NCBI GenBank assembly: GCA_028564925.1
Contig: CM053026.1
Coordinates: 642,049,967-642,113,966, forward strand
Source of the DNA: Lithobates sylvaticus
Taxonomy: Eukaryota; Chordata; Amphibia; Anura; Ranidae
Direction: 5' to 3'
DNA: 64,000 nucleotides
A model generated the notes under the pieces. That model had not been told where the DNA came from. It saw only the letters and a list, made by a program, of their open reading frames with translations, and did not search any database. A program made the translations under genes and the position numbers. This document shows positions 45,748 to 56,835 of the stretch, one piece after another (the stretch's first letter is position 1; each line of letters opens with the position of its first letter).

Positions 45748-47120
45748 GAAAATACATCAATTTGCATTGGGCTCACAGAAGAATGCATGGAACAGTGCTC
45801 ATGCCATTCTCTGCAGCATTCAGGACCACCCACAACTTGGGGAAGAAGAAGAGGAACCACTAGGGTTTGTGTGGGGAGCTAAAGGCTGAAGTAGGAGGAG
45901 TTTAGGTGCTTAGCTTGGAAATGGGCTTATAGGAGGACAGTATGCAAAAATAAATAATAAATGTAAACACATGTATGACCATTAAAAAAAATGAAGTAGC
46001 ATAATCTTGGGTGATCTGTAGATTTGTAGCAAAAAAATTGTTCCCAAAAATTAGGCCACTCACTGGCTCTGGTGATAAACTATAACTCCACTTCTGTGGG
46101 CAAAAAATAGCACATAAAAAAAAAAATGATATAGCGTATACAATTGCGACACAAGTCATATTGTAATTGCATGTTATTAAAAATGATCTTTCCTTTTCAA
46201 TCTGAAGTGCTGTAGCTTTCTATAATATGCAATATGGCAACCTGGAGGGGTTCTGTACAAAAATGGTGTTCAGAACGCCCCCCCAGAAATGTAATTTCCT
46301 GCTTAGGCATCCTCTGCTATTTTTGTGAGATACTCCCAAAGGTAAATCATGTCTAAAGGGATGCAGACCCTGCTACTTTCCTCATTAGATACCTGCAGGT
46401 TCAGCAGCTGATACTTACAGTGATTTCAAAATGTATTCATACTTTAGCGCAGCTTCTCTTTTATATGTCTTTTTGTGTATATCCCACAATAAGCTGCTGC
46501 TGTATTTAGATTTTAATTTTTACTTTTTATTCATTTCACTTCTGTCCAAGCGCAGTTTTTCCTTTCACTTGAAATTTCATGCCTTGAAATTTTCCACATT
46601 TTGTCATTGTAAGGAACGATAGCATGATAGACTCCATTTTTGTTCATGATGCTTTAAGAGTAATTCTCAATATATGAGTTTAAGGTGAAACCCACATATG
46701 TTTAAGCTGTTATCTATAGAATATGTTCTCACTTACTTTTTAAATATATATAGTCCGTGGACTTTGACCTAGCTTAGACTTGCATTTGTTTTAGATAAGA
46801 TAAGAACATCTGTACAAGAATACATATATATTTTGTAGTAAAATAGATGTGAATTTTGGCTTATGTTCACCAGCCATGACGTAGAATATTGACTTAAGCT
46901 ATTTCTTCTGTACACGTGTTAAGCATCATAACTCCTCCTTGTTTCTTTAAATTCTGCATAAATATGGTACTCTGAGTCAGCAATACAGATATCGAAGTGT
47001 ACACAATCAAGCGTCTCCTGTGTCACATTATTGATATCTCCAGGCCTGCTGAGGGGTCAACGGAAGTCTTCCTGCATTACCTGAAACCTGTCTGGGTGGT
47101 CGTAGAAGCCAAAATTTCCC
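45747..47120. other. Intergenic DNA
   Basis: I see no gene or clear repeat in this 1.4 kb AT-rich stretch. Confidence 0.5.
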
Positions 47121-47342
47121 TTCAGTCATGTTACAACCAAAAACGTAAATGTATTTTATTGGGATTTTATGCAATAGATCAACACAAAGTGGTACATAAT
47201 TGGGAAGTGGAAGGACAATTATAAATGGTTTTAAAAATTTTTAATAAAAAAATAAATAAATAAATAATAGGTGAAAAGTGTGGGGTGCATTTGTATTCAG
47301 CCCCCCTCAGTCAATACTTTGTAGAACCAACTTTCGCTTTAA

Positions 47343-48230
47343 TTACAACTGCAAGTCTTTTTGGTATGTATCTACCAGCTTTGCACATCTAGAGAGTGAT
47401 GTTTTTTTCCCCCATTCTTTTTTGCAAAATAGCTCAAGCTTTGTCAGATTGGATGGAGAGCGTCTTTGAACAACAACTTTCAAGTTTAGCCACATATTCT
47501 CTATTGGATTTAGGTCTTTGACTGGGCCATTATAACACATGAATATGCTTTGGTATAAACCATTCCATTGTAGCTCTGACTGTATGTTTAGGGACATTGT
47601 CCTGCTGGAAGGTGAACCTCCACCCCAGTCTCAAGTCTTTTGCAGACTCTAACAGGTTTTCTTCTAATGCCACGTACACACGATCGGAAATTCTGCCAGC
47701 AAAAGTCCGATGAGAGCTTTTGATCGGAAAATGCGACCGTGTGTACGCTCCATTGGACTTTTGCTGGGGAAATTCCAGCCAGCAAAAGATTGAGAGCAGG
47801 TTCTCTATTTTTCGGTCGGAAAAAGTTTTGAACGGAAATTCCGATCCTCTGTACCAATTCCGACGCGCAAAATTCCTACGCATGCTCAGAAACAATTTGA
47901 CGCATGCTCGGAAGCATTGAACTTAATTTTCTCGGCTCATCGTAGTGTTGTACGTCACTGCATTCTTGACGGTCGAAAGTTCAGCAAACTTTTGTCTGAC
48001 CGTGTGTATGCAAGCCAAGCTTGAGCGGAATTCCGTCGGAAAACCATCCAAGATTTTTCAGATGGAAAATACGCTTGTGTGTACGTGGCATTAGATTGCC
48101 CTGTATTTGGCTCTATCCATCTTCCCCATCAACTCTGACCATCTTCCCTGTCCCTGCTGAAGAAAAGCATCACCACAATATGATGTGGCCACCAACATGT
48201 TTCGTGGAGGGGAAGGTGTGTTCAGGATGA
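47343..48230 (-). pseudogene. Tc1 transposase pseudogene B
   Basis: The C-terminus is readable: DLNPIENMWLNLKVVVQRRS (last catalytic Glu), SNLTKLELFCKKEWGKK, then SRCAKLVDTYQK. Upstream of the MITE, at 47640-47520, is SAKDLRLGWRFTFQQDNVPK, where the usual QQDND motif has Val in place of the second Asp. Frame changes near 47.55 kb and the insertion make it non-functional. Confidence 0.8.
47665..48093. mobile_element. Harbinger-type MITE inside Tc1 copy B
   Basis: The ends TGCCACGTACACACGATCGGA and (other strand) TGCCACGTACACACAAGCG are inverted; TAA and TTA flank them. It contains GCATGCTCAGAA at 47880-47891 and GCATGCTCGGAA at 47902-47913. Tc1 sequence continues on each side. Confidence 0.85.
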
Positions 48231-48231
48231 T

Positions 48232-48790
48232 GTAAAAAAAAAATCAAAAATAAACTGTGTTTATGATAAACAAAAACAAAAAATTGCAGCTGCAACAATC
48301 AAGTAAGATATTATCACAAAAATGAAATAGGTGAACAAATATGTTGCACTTAAATTAAATAAACAGTAAATAAATAATATAAGCAAATGAGTCCAAGAGT
48401 CACAAACGTGACACAATAGTTAAAGTTTGAATGCTTTGTCACCAACTTCCTCCGCCTTGTGCGACCACCACCAAAAAAATAGGATGTGCCCTTACCAAAG
48501 AGCGTTGACCACCTATTACAGGGGGTCAACAGAGGCTTGTATGTCTGGAAAAACTCCACGTCTGTAAGGAGGTCGGCTCAACAGAAACTTCAAGCCACCA
48601 CCGGGGAAAACTTCAGGTTTCTTTTACTTCTACCGTGACATCAGGTCATATACCCCAAATGAGAGACAAATGCCACAATAGTGTAAAACCTTTTTTACTA
48701 GGATTTAATAAAGGTAATGCACTTCCATCAAAAGACGATTAAAACAGCATGTTCTGGACACAGTGGTTTCAGAGGTAAATTCTCCAAACG
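48232..48790. other. Unclassified insertion in Tc1 copy B
   Basis: It separates two parts of the Tc1 transposon and begins with an A-rich run. No coding domain or clear ends, so the family is unknown. Confidence 0.4.
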
Positions 48791-48955
48791 TGATGACAGA
48801 AAATGATGCCTATTTTGTCACTAATTGGACTTCTTCCTAATCTAATTAGGTGACCTATCAAGTAATTGGTTCCACTAGATTTTAGTTAGGGGTTTAAGAG
48901 TAACGGGGGCTGAATACAAATGCACACCACACTTTTCAGATATTTATTTGTAAAA

Positions 48956-49419
48956 AAAAAAAAAGCACTGACTTTGGACACGGACACAGAAAAACAATCA
49001 GCTATTTCTTCAGAATAACAAAAGGTAGGAATATGGGGTGTAATCACACACTGAGTCCAATGAGGCCATTCACGTCTGAGCGCTGTGTTGTTAAAAGTTA
49101 ATCATATTTGAAATGGATGCATTTATATGCATTTTCTGGCTTAATGACGTCTATAGAAGTGTGGGAGAGTGGGATCCTCTCTTTGTTTGCTGTGCTCCAG
49201 CATGAAAGGACATTAACGACTGCTCTAATAACACCTGAACATTATGGACATCTGGGCAGCGGTGGAGGTCAGGTCGGATTAATTCCAATGAATGAGCTTT
49301 TCCAGCTCAAGGCTAAGACAGACATTCCCCTGCTACTACATTACGGGACCAATATGGTGTGATCTCTGTGGGTACCCATATTACCCCCAGGCTCCTGTTG
49401 ACAGCTTTTCGTGATAACT
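48956..49419. other. Intergenic DNA
   Basis: No gene or clear repeat seen. Confidence 0.45.
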
Positions 49420-49585
49420 AGGGAGGAGCTTGATGTTTGTGTCGAACATACAGTAAGTTCGACCTGAACATCAGGTGTTCACCCTTTCGCAGAACAGCGA
49501 ACATTATGGGGGATTCACGGGAAATTTGAGCGCCGCGGAACGCCTCATAATGCACTGCAAGATCGCAGTGCATTGCTGTATGATG

Positions 49586-49726
49586 ATTGGCCAAAGCATG
49601 CACATGACCTGAATGGCCTTTGGCCAATCACACTGCGCTGCTGAGAGAGCCATAATTGGCCAAAGGCAGGGTGCCTTTGGCCAATCATGGCTCAGGGGGA
49701 CTAAGTCCACGCCCCACACTATATAA
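49586..49726 (+). promoter_or_regulatory. Promoter with four CCAAT boxes and a TATA box
   Basis: CCAAT boxes lie at 49586-49590 (reverse), 49624-49628 (forward), 49655-49659 (reverse) and 49681-49685 (forward), each in a TTTGGCCAATCA-like context. TATATAA follows at 49720-49726, 35 bp after the last. This spacing is typical of NF-Y-driven RNA polymerase II promoters. Confidence 0.7.
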
Positions 49727-49827
49727 GGCTGCTTAAACTGCGGCCGTGAGTAGTGTTGTTGGTGTGGACAGAGAGATAGCTTGAGTTAGATTAAGCAGGC
49801 AGGTTATTCAGTTAGTGGCATTGCATT

Positions 49828-49830
<3 letters not shown>

Positions 49831-49874
<44 letters not shown>

Positions 49875-49962
49875 CTCTGCATTTAGCATAAACGATATAT
49901 TCAGTGTTTACTCGATATTCAGTCAGTGCAGGCAGTGTATTAATATATATACATACAGTCTC

Positions 49963-50010
<48 letters not shown>

Positions 50011-50145
50011 GTATATATATACTCTGCATCCAGTGTAGCCTATATCTACAGTGCATTCTGTGGCGTAGTTTCTAATACACTTCAAGCAGTGTATTAATAT
50101 ATATATATATATATATACATACAGTCTTGTGTGTGTGTGTGTGTG

Positions 50146-50192
<47 letters not shown>
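49831..50192. repeat. Four TA/TG microsatellites
   Basis: TA arrays at about 49831-49870, 49968-50004, 50096-50117 and 50144-50192, with (GT)n at 50129-50146. They separate diverged copies of a 'cagtgtattaatatatatacatacagtct' unit. Confidence 0.9.
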
Positions 50193-50196
<4 letters not shown>

Positions 50197-50214
50197 CACT
50201 CTGCATCCAGTATA

Positions 50215-50625
50215 ACCTATAACTACAGTGGATTCAGTGGTGTACTGTTTCTAATACACTTCAGGCGGTGTACACAGTATCAAATACAGTGTGTACAGTT
50301 TCTACTACACTTCTGGTGGTGTACACAGTACACAATACAGTACAGCCATAGTACAGTTGCTAATACAGTGCAGGCGGTGTACACAGTATCTAATACAGTG
50401 TGTACATTTTCTTCTACACTTCTGGTTGGGTACACAGTATACAATACAGTGCAGCCATTGTACGGTTTCTAATACAGTGCAGGCGGTGTACACAGTATCT
50501 AATACAGTGTGTACAGTTTCTACTACTTTTCTGGTGGTGTACACAGTATCTATCACAGTGTGTACAGTTTCTAATACACTTGAGGCAGTGTACACAGTAT
50601 CTAATACAGTGTACTGTGGTGTTGC
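50215..50625. repeat. ~60-bp minisatellite
   Basis: Units built on 'ggtgtacacagtatctaata' and 'cagtgtgtacagtttctaat' repeat with a basic period of about 60 bp. Long frames here on both strands are products of the repeat, not genes. Confidence 0.85.
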
Positions 50626-50639
50626 AAAACAAAAAATAC

Positions 50640-51240
50640 ATCATGTCCGGAAGGCCACCAAGGAGAGGCAGACGCTCACAGGCCACTAAAAAAAGGCAAG
50701 CAGCCTCTGTGTCTACAGTCAACAGTGGTGGTCATGGACATTGTGCATCCTCTGCAGGAGGCCATAGGCCCCCTTGTCCTTTTTTTCTGCTGCTGGCCGT
50801 GTTATTGAGCCACAACATGCAGGAGAGTTGGTGGAGTGGATAACAAAGCAATCCTCATCCTCCTCATCCTCTGTCACCCAGGCTCAGAGTAGTTTGCCTT
50901 CCAACACAGCTGCCAAAGCAGCCTATTCCACCTGCTCCTTGACCACAGTCACTCCTTCCGACACTGATGGAGGAGTCCCCAGAATTATTATTACAGTGTC
51001 CGTTACAAGCTGCTGGAGGATGCGCAGCGATTTGAAGGCTCTGATGTTGGTTCCCAGGTTGAGGGAGGGATTAACGTGAGCCTAGAGAGAGGGGATGCCA
51101 CAGAAGGACAAGAAACTGGCAGTCATGTTCCCCCAGCTGCAGCATGCTGCCAAGTTGGCTCCAGTGACGAGGAGGGAGGGGATGATGAGGTCACTAACTG
51201 GATGATGAGGTCACTAACTGTACTTGGGTTGATAGGCTCA
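50640..51240 (+). pseudogene. Degraded Ser-rich reading frame of unknown family
   Basis: It begins SGRPPRRGRRSQATKKRQAA after the minisatellite and later shows ELVEWITKQSSSSSSS and STCSLTTVTPSDTDGGVP. It is basic, then Ser/Thr-rich, with interrupted frames. I do not recognise the family. It is placed as the start of the coding region of the 49.4 kb element. Confidence 0.4.
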
Positions 51241-51414
51241 CATTCATAAAAATGAATCAGTCTTGGATCAGCAGCTATCAAGCACCTGATACTGACGTAA
51301 CTGATTGAATTTGCTATGGATGTGGGATCCCTTGAAGACTGCCTATGCTGACTATCCTATTCCTCCTCAATCTTGATGATGCTAGCTTCCAACAATATAT
51401 TTGGCACCACCACC

Positions 51415-51985
51415 ACCACCCAAGGCCCAATTTTTCTGCCCCTGTTTAACAGGGGCATATAATTACAATTCTTGATATAATATTTCACAGCAGGGCCCGT
51501 TCCTGCGCCCAACAAAAGTAACTGTGAGGGTTTACAGTGTTCTGGCACCACCAAAACCAAAGGCCCAATTTTTCTGCCCCTGTTAACAGGGGCATGTAAT
51601 TACAATTTTTGATATAATATTTCACAGCAGGGCCCGTTCCTGCGCCCAACACAAGTATCTGTGAGGGGTAACAGTGTTGTGGCACCACCACCACAACCAC
51701 CCAAGGCCCAATTTTTCTGCCCCTGTTTAACAGGGGCATGTAAGTACAATGTTTGATAAAATATTTCACAGCAGGGCCCCGTCCTGCACCCAACAAGAGT
51801 ATCTGTGAGGGGTTACAGTGTTGTGGCACAACCACCCAAGGCCCAATTTTGCTGCCCCTGTTTAACAGGGGCATGTAATTACAATTCTTGGTATAACATT
51901 TCAGAACAGGGCCGGTTCCTGTGCCCAAATAGAGTAACTGTGAGGGCTTACAGTATTCTGGTACCATCAACACCTAAGGCCCAAT
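51415..51985. repeat. Tandem array, ~137-bp units
   Basis: Five starts of 'aaggcccaatttt(t)ctgcccctg' at about 51422, 51560, 51704, 51836 and 51976, with units of 132-144 bp. Each unit has an inverted CTGTTTAACAG motif and 'agcagggcccgttcctgcgcc'. The long minus-strand frame across it (about 160 residues) is repetitive and probably not a gene. Confidence 0.88.
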
Positions 51986-52599
51986 TTTTTGCAGAGTATA
52001 TAGGGCAGGCCATATAGTATATATACTGCTGGGGGACCCCCACGCTATTTAAAAAAAAAATTGGTGTGGGGTTCCCCTAAATACCAATACCAGACCTGAA
52101 GGGCCTGGTGTGGATTTTTTTTGGGGGGGGAGCCACAACATTTTTTTGGGGGTATTTTTGGTATTTATCTATATTTCCGGGATCCGACAATACATTACAG
52201 CCGCAAGCAGTTTTTTCCTTTAGAAATGTCATTTTGCTGTGGCACTGTTATAAACATGGGAAAGATGCACTACTTTACAGGCATACTAAGGACCCCCCGG
52301 CACGATATTTAAAGGAATATTTCATTTTTATTTTTTTTCTCACTTTAAGCATTTTAAAAATCACTGTTCCCGAAAAAACATGAGTTTTTAAAACTTTTCT
52401 TTGCATTGATACATGTCCCCTGGGGAACGACCCCGGGTCCCCAAACACTTTTTCGTGTGTGCCCATGAAATATCTCCATGATGCTGCCCAAAGCGTTTTA
52501 GTTTTAAGTTACTTTCTCTCTAAGGGGAGGGAAAAAGCATTCCACTATCTTGTCAGATCTGAAACATATGTTGGCCCATCTCTGATTTCTTCAGGAGAC

Positions 52600-54725
52600 C
52601 TGCTTCAGAGTGGATATGATACTGAAAATGTATTACTTATTACAGTGTATAAGGGGTGCTCTCAGGACTCCAAATCTAAAGGGGTCAGTATCTTGTATCT
52701 TGAGACACAATCCTGTCCCCTGGTCTTTCCATGGCTCATTTAAAGACAGAGAGTACAGGGCCCTATTCTTGAAGGGAAATATTGGTCAGTTGCTGTATAT
52801 GTTGGTGAACCTATATCTCCCCAACACAAACCACGTTTCAATTCTAGAATTTACTCTTGAAAAACTGGGCAATTTTGCGGAAGGTTCAGTGATCTTGGGA
52901 GGGGACTTCAACCTCACATTGGATTTGCTTCTAGATGCATCATGTACTTCTTCTCACCTCTCCTACACTGCTCCTATATGCACAATAAAAAACTTACATG
53001 CCCTCCATCTGGCTGATGTATGGCGCATCTTCCATCTTGACCGCAGAGACATGTTCTACTCCCACCCACAAAATTCTTACATGAGAATTGATTTGTTTCT
53101 GATACACCAATCCCTTTTATCGAGCATTTAGCAATCTTCCATAGGCATTAGGCAATATAACTACCTCAGGTCAAGCACCCATCTCCCTGGAAATAGATCT
53201 GGCATCCTCGATGGCCAGACCTTGGCTTTGGAAGCTTAATAACTCCCTTTTACAAAATCCTTTGGTACATGAGGAGGTTACCAAGGTGTTGCAACTCTTT
53301 GTTTGTTTGTTTCCACAAATGCTACTCCAGATTGTGATCTCATGGTTGTGTGTGTGACCAGTGGTGGCTGGCGTTAAACTTTTTTTTGGGGGGCAGCAAA
53401 CAAACCCCCCAGGTCCGCCCGCACTCAGCCACTCCACTGTGACGGTCTCCCCCCGCACTCACCCTTCCACGGCTTCCTCGGCTCCCTCTGCTTCTCCTCC
53501 CGGCCAACCTAATCCGCCTCTTGTCCTCATTGGCTTGGAGAAGAAGCCAGAAGACAATAGCGAATAATAATTTGCTATTGTCACAAATGGGTGACGAGCA
53601 CCTCGCCCCGTGTCCTACCTTTTTCCAGCCAATTAGAGCCTCGGGCTCTAATCATGTGGCATGAAAAAAAACCTCATACAAACATATGAGTCTGGCACCC
53701 ATAATGGAACAGCCGCTCTTGCGTGTGAAGCACACAAAATCTACACCAGATGTATTCTGAAATTAAATTGCTTACCCAGCCTAAAAGATAGAGCAAAACA
53801 AATTGATACTCTTCTCCGTGACATACAACATTTTGAGGCAGTCCACAAAAGATCCATGGTGGGCTCAGTACTTGTGGAACTCATGGTCCTATGAGACCAT
53901 TTGAAATCCTTTTTTAGTGATAATGCCAAATTTGTGATTGCCAAATATAGGAAAATATTCTACGAACATGGCAGCAAAATGTGCCATGAGCCATTCTACT
54001 ACCCCATGATTTATATTGTTCTCACTGGTGAGTGCAGCAAAATGTTGTAACCCTATTTTCTAGAAACAACGTCAAGCACCCTCACTCACTGTCTGGTTAA
54101 CAAAAGACAGTGAAATCAATGAGATGGAGGACTTGTTCGCAACATAGAGGGGCATGCGGGAAAAATATTTGAAAAAATGGTCCTACTTGCATGATTTTGT
54201 ATATTCCCCTGCTTATACATCTCTATGTGGTCCAACCCAAACCTAATAGTATTTACTAAACATTAAATGTCTTTTTGAGACCTGGAGGTAGTAGAACTGG
54301 GTCTTCTCCCCCTTACTTTTTGTAATGACCCGGGGGCCTACTACCCTCCATGTGGAGCCCCCCCCCAGCAACCCCATGTACATTTTACCCCCCCACCCCT
54401 TTTTTGTCTCTTTCCTCACTCACCTCTCTTTTTTTATTTAGGCAAGGTGCCCACTTGCTATTTTTCAGGGCTGAGGCCCTGAGGTGACATGATGTACGTG
54501 GTACTGGAAATGGACTCCTCTCTTTTAAGTCTGTCAAGCCCTGCTGGGTCAGGTGAAAGGCCATGATCATATCTCTTTTTAAAATAATACGCAAGTTTGC
54601 ATTTTACAATTGCCACTGTGTTAATATACCCATGAGTCTTTGTGTAATTTCATGCTTGCCATTGTTACGTATGGCCTCTGTACTTTGGTGTTTCTTTTTT
54701 GATGAATAAAGAATTGAAAATTAAA
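52600..54725 (+). mobile_element. Old L1-type LINE fragment
   Basis: The plus strand encodes a decayed APE endonuclease (LYMLVNLYLPNTNHVS, VILGGDFNLTLDLLLD, LHLADVWR, RIDLFLIHQ) and, after an inserted repeat, part of the endonuclease-RT linker (AYESGT..., HKIYTRCILK). Most of the RT is missing. The 3' end 'tttgatgaataaagaattgaaaa' at about 54698-54720 is LINE-like. Many interruptions; older than the L1 at 29.6 kb. Confidence 0.75.
53355..53690. mobile_element. Short repeat inserted in the old L1 fragment
   Basis: It begins 'cagtggtggctggcg', resembling the starts of a common frog short element, and is GC-rich and non-coding. L1 sequence is found on both sides. Family not assigned. Confidence 0.45.
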
Positions 54726-56835
54726 TTTATTCAAGTTTCAGCCTTTGAAAAATATAATATTTGTTAATGTAATAAAAAGGAAGCTATTGGTATAAGGCCC
54801 CTGATGGCTAGTCTAGGGTGCCACCGTCTCATTTAGCATAATGCTGCATCTGTTCTTTCAAAGTACAAAAAGGAGCGATTTTGTAATTGAATTTGCATTA
54901 ATGTTACTAGTGTATGTTTACGGATGGGAATTGCAAACATGTGTTTGTTCAATGCCTTTTATAATGTTTACTCCTATTGTTCTCTTTTTCTTCCTATTTT
55001 CTATGTATCTCCAGACAATATTTGTTATAATTAGACAGAGATTCTTTCTCCCAGGTACCTTTCTATCCAACATTAGCAGCTGCTCCAGTGCAAAGGAGCT
55101 TGCTTGTCCTCTGGATTCCATCTTTGAAAGGCTGGCTAATTTATTTCCTAGTTATTGTTTGTGAACTGTGATATAGCACATTAGCTCTATAACAACACCC
55201 CAGGCATAGCTTCTTTATGTCAAGTGGAAGGTTTATATGATTGATTTGAAAAATAAATGTTTTCCTTTAATATGCTTTATATCGGTTTTGTAGGATGGCA
55301 TTTGGAATTTCCAAGCAAAGTAAGGAGCTCTGTAACCTCAGGAGGGTGTATTCTAAATGAATATCCAACTGCTGCGCATGAGTTCTTTCTGATGTACACA
55401 CGTAGCACTTTTTATTTAATACAATAATTCATTATATAATTTCATACCATTTTAAATAACATTTTCTGACAAATAATTTTCACATAACAATTTTTCACAA
55501 AATAATCTTTATTAATACAGCATCTGTGACATGGGAAGTTTTGCTACTGGATATGTACAGCTTGCATTGCCTACAGTATATAGGCCCAAGACCTTACTAG
55601 TAATCTGGCAAATCTGGCAAATCTGGCATGATCTGTTTGTGATCTATGTTCATTCAAATCTATTCACTGAGGGCAGTAGCATAACTGCAGACTATGGGGC
55701 ACCATAGCAAGGATTTGATGTGATTCCTGGCGACTGGTATGTCAACTGTGGCAATACGTGTTACTGATCTCAACATAAGATATACCTAAATCAGCATTGT
55801 CAGTGTCACTGATCTCAACATAGGGTATACCTAAATAAGCATTGTCAGTAAACAATTGTGGACCAGTGCTGTGACTGTAAGGCAATAGGGGGCAGCAGTG
55901 CAGAGAATTATATTTTACCCTCTGATATATGCCAGGGCAAAAAAACATATATACAGTGCATCTCTGCTATACATGCACTATGTACTTATGTTGTATCTAT
56001 TTAAAAATCCAGCAAAGAACATAAGGATACCTGTTCAGCTGACCACAATGTACTGAGCTCTTAAGCTCAATGTGAGGCATTACATACACTTTAATTTTCC
56101 AATGTCAGAACTATGGTGAAGAAATAGACATATTTTCATAATTTCATATGGAGGTTTAAGATTGAATAAGCCCCAGAACAAAGATCAAATTCAGTCACCT
56201 AAATTTTCAACCTGAGACATCCTGTGTTTTTCTCTCTGTTGGAGGTCTGTAAACAAGCGATTTGCAGAACTGAGAATATAACAATGAGTGTATACTTTCT
56301 TGCTCACTTTAAAAGCCAAGGATAAATATATTTTATGGTTGCTAAATAGAAAGTATTTGAAGACCCTTCGACCAGGGATAAAATCTGAAACACACAGCAA
56401 ACTCAACTGCTTTTTCCAAGGTGAGAATACACCATCTTCAAACAAGGTCTAATGAGAAAGCCTTGGGGAGATGTTTACCAAGCTGGAAAACTTCTAATAT
56501 ACTTTAGTAAACAGACCAAGGTTAGTCAAAACCTGAATTACCAACGGAAATTCTTCATCACTGAAATAGGAATACAGCTCAGACATAATTTAAAATATCT
56601 AGGAATATTGACATAAATATTGATGTACAACCTCCATGGTCCATAATATGGCAAAATATAGAACCGCACCATCTCCGCATATATTCAAAAGTGTATGATT
56701 ATAAGACTATAACCTCATGTATTATATCCCATGAAATAGATTCAAGTCATGATTTTATTGTCTGCTGGCATAATAATAATCTTGTTATGTCATATGTATT
56801 CATTTGATTAGAAATATCCTATATGTAGAAATAGT
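54726..56835. other. AT-rich intergenic DNA
   Basis: No gene or transposon recognised over 2.1 kb. A 45-bp unit with 'actgatctcaacata' is duplicated in tandem at about 55764-55853. Confidence 0.5.

Larger units (their letters stand above)
47123..48955 (-). mobile_element. Tc1 transposon, decayed copy B, with two insertions
   Basis: It starts CAGTCATGTTACAACC at 47123, a Tc1-type end. The 3' UTR and C-terminal transposase follow on the minus strand. It is interrupted by a Harbinger-type MITE (47665-48093) and by unclassified repeat DNA (about 48232-48790). After the second insertion Tc1 sequence resumes with 'gggggctgaatacaaatgcaca'; the far terminal repeat is missing after about 48955. Confidence 0.8.
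49420..52500 (+). mobile_element. Unclassified ~3 kb repeat element
   Basis: It opens with 'ttcgacctgaacatcaggtgttc', contains a CCAAT/TATA promoter, a tract of TA arrays and minisatellites, a degraded reading frame (50640-51240), a tandem array (51415-51985) and a poly-A/poly-T rich 3' part ending near 'tccccaaacactttttcg'. The parts are consistent with one promoter-bearing dispersed repeat of frogs. I cannot assign a class: no polymerase, transposase or integrase motif is visible. Ends are approximate. Confidence 0.45.

Noticed and set aside
50291-50843. Long Tyr/Cys/Val-rich frames on both strands
   Set aside because: They are translations of the 60-bp minisatellite.
51485-51973. 162-residue minus-strand frame
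   Set aside because: It reads across the 137-bp tandem units and repeats its own sequence; no independent support for a gene.
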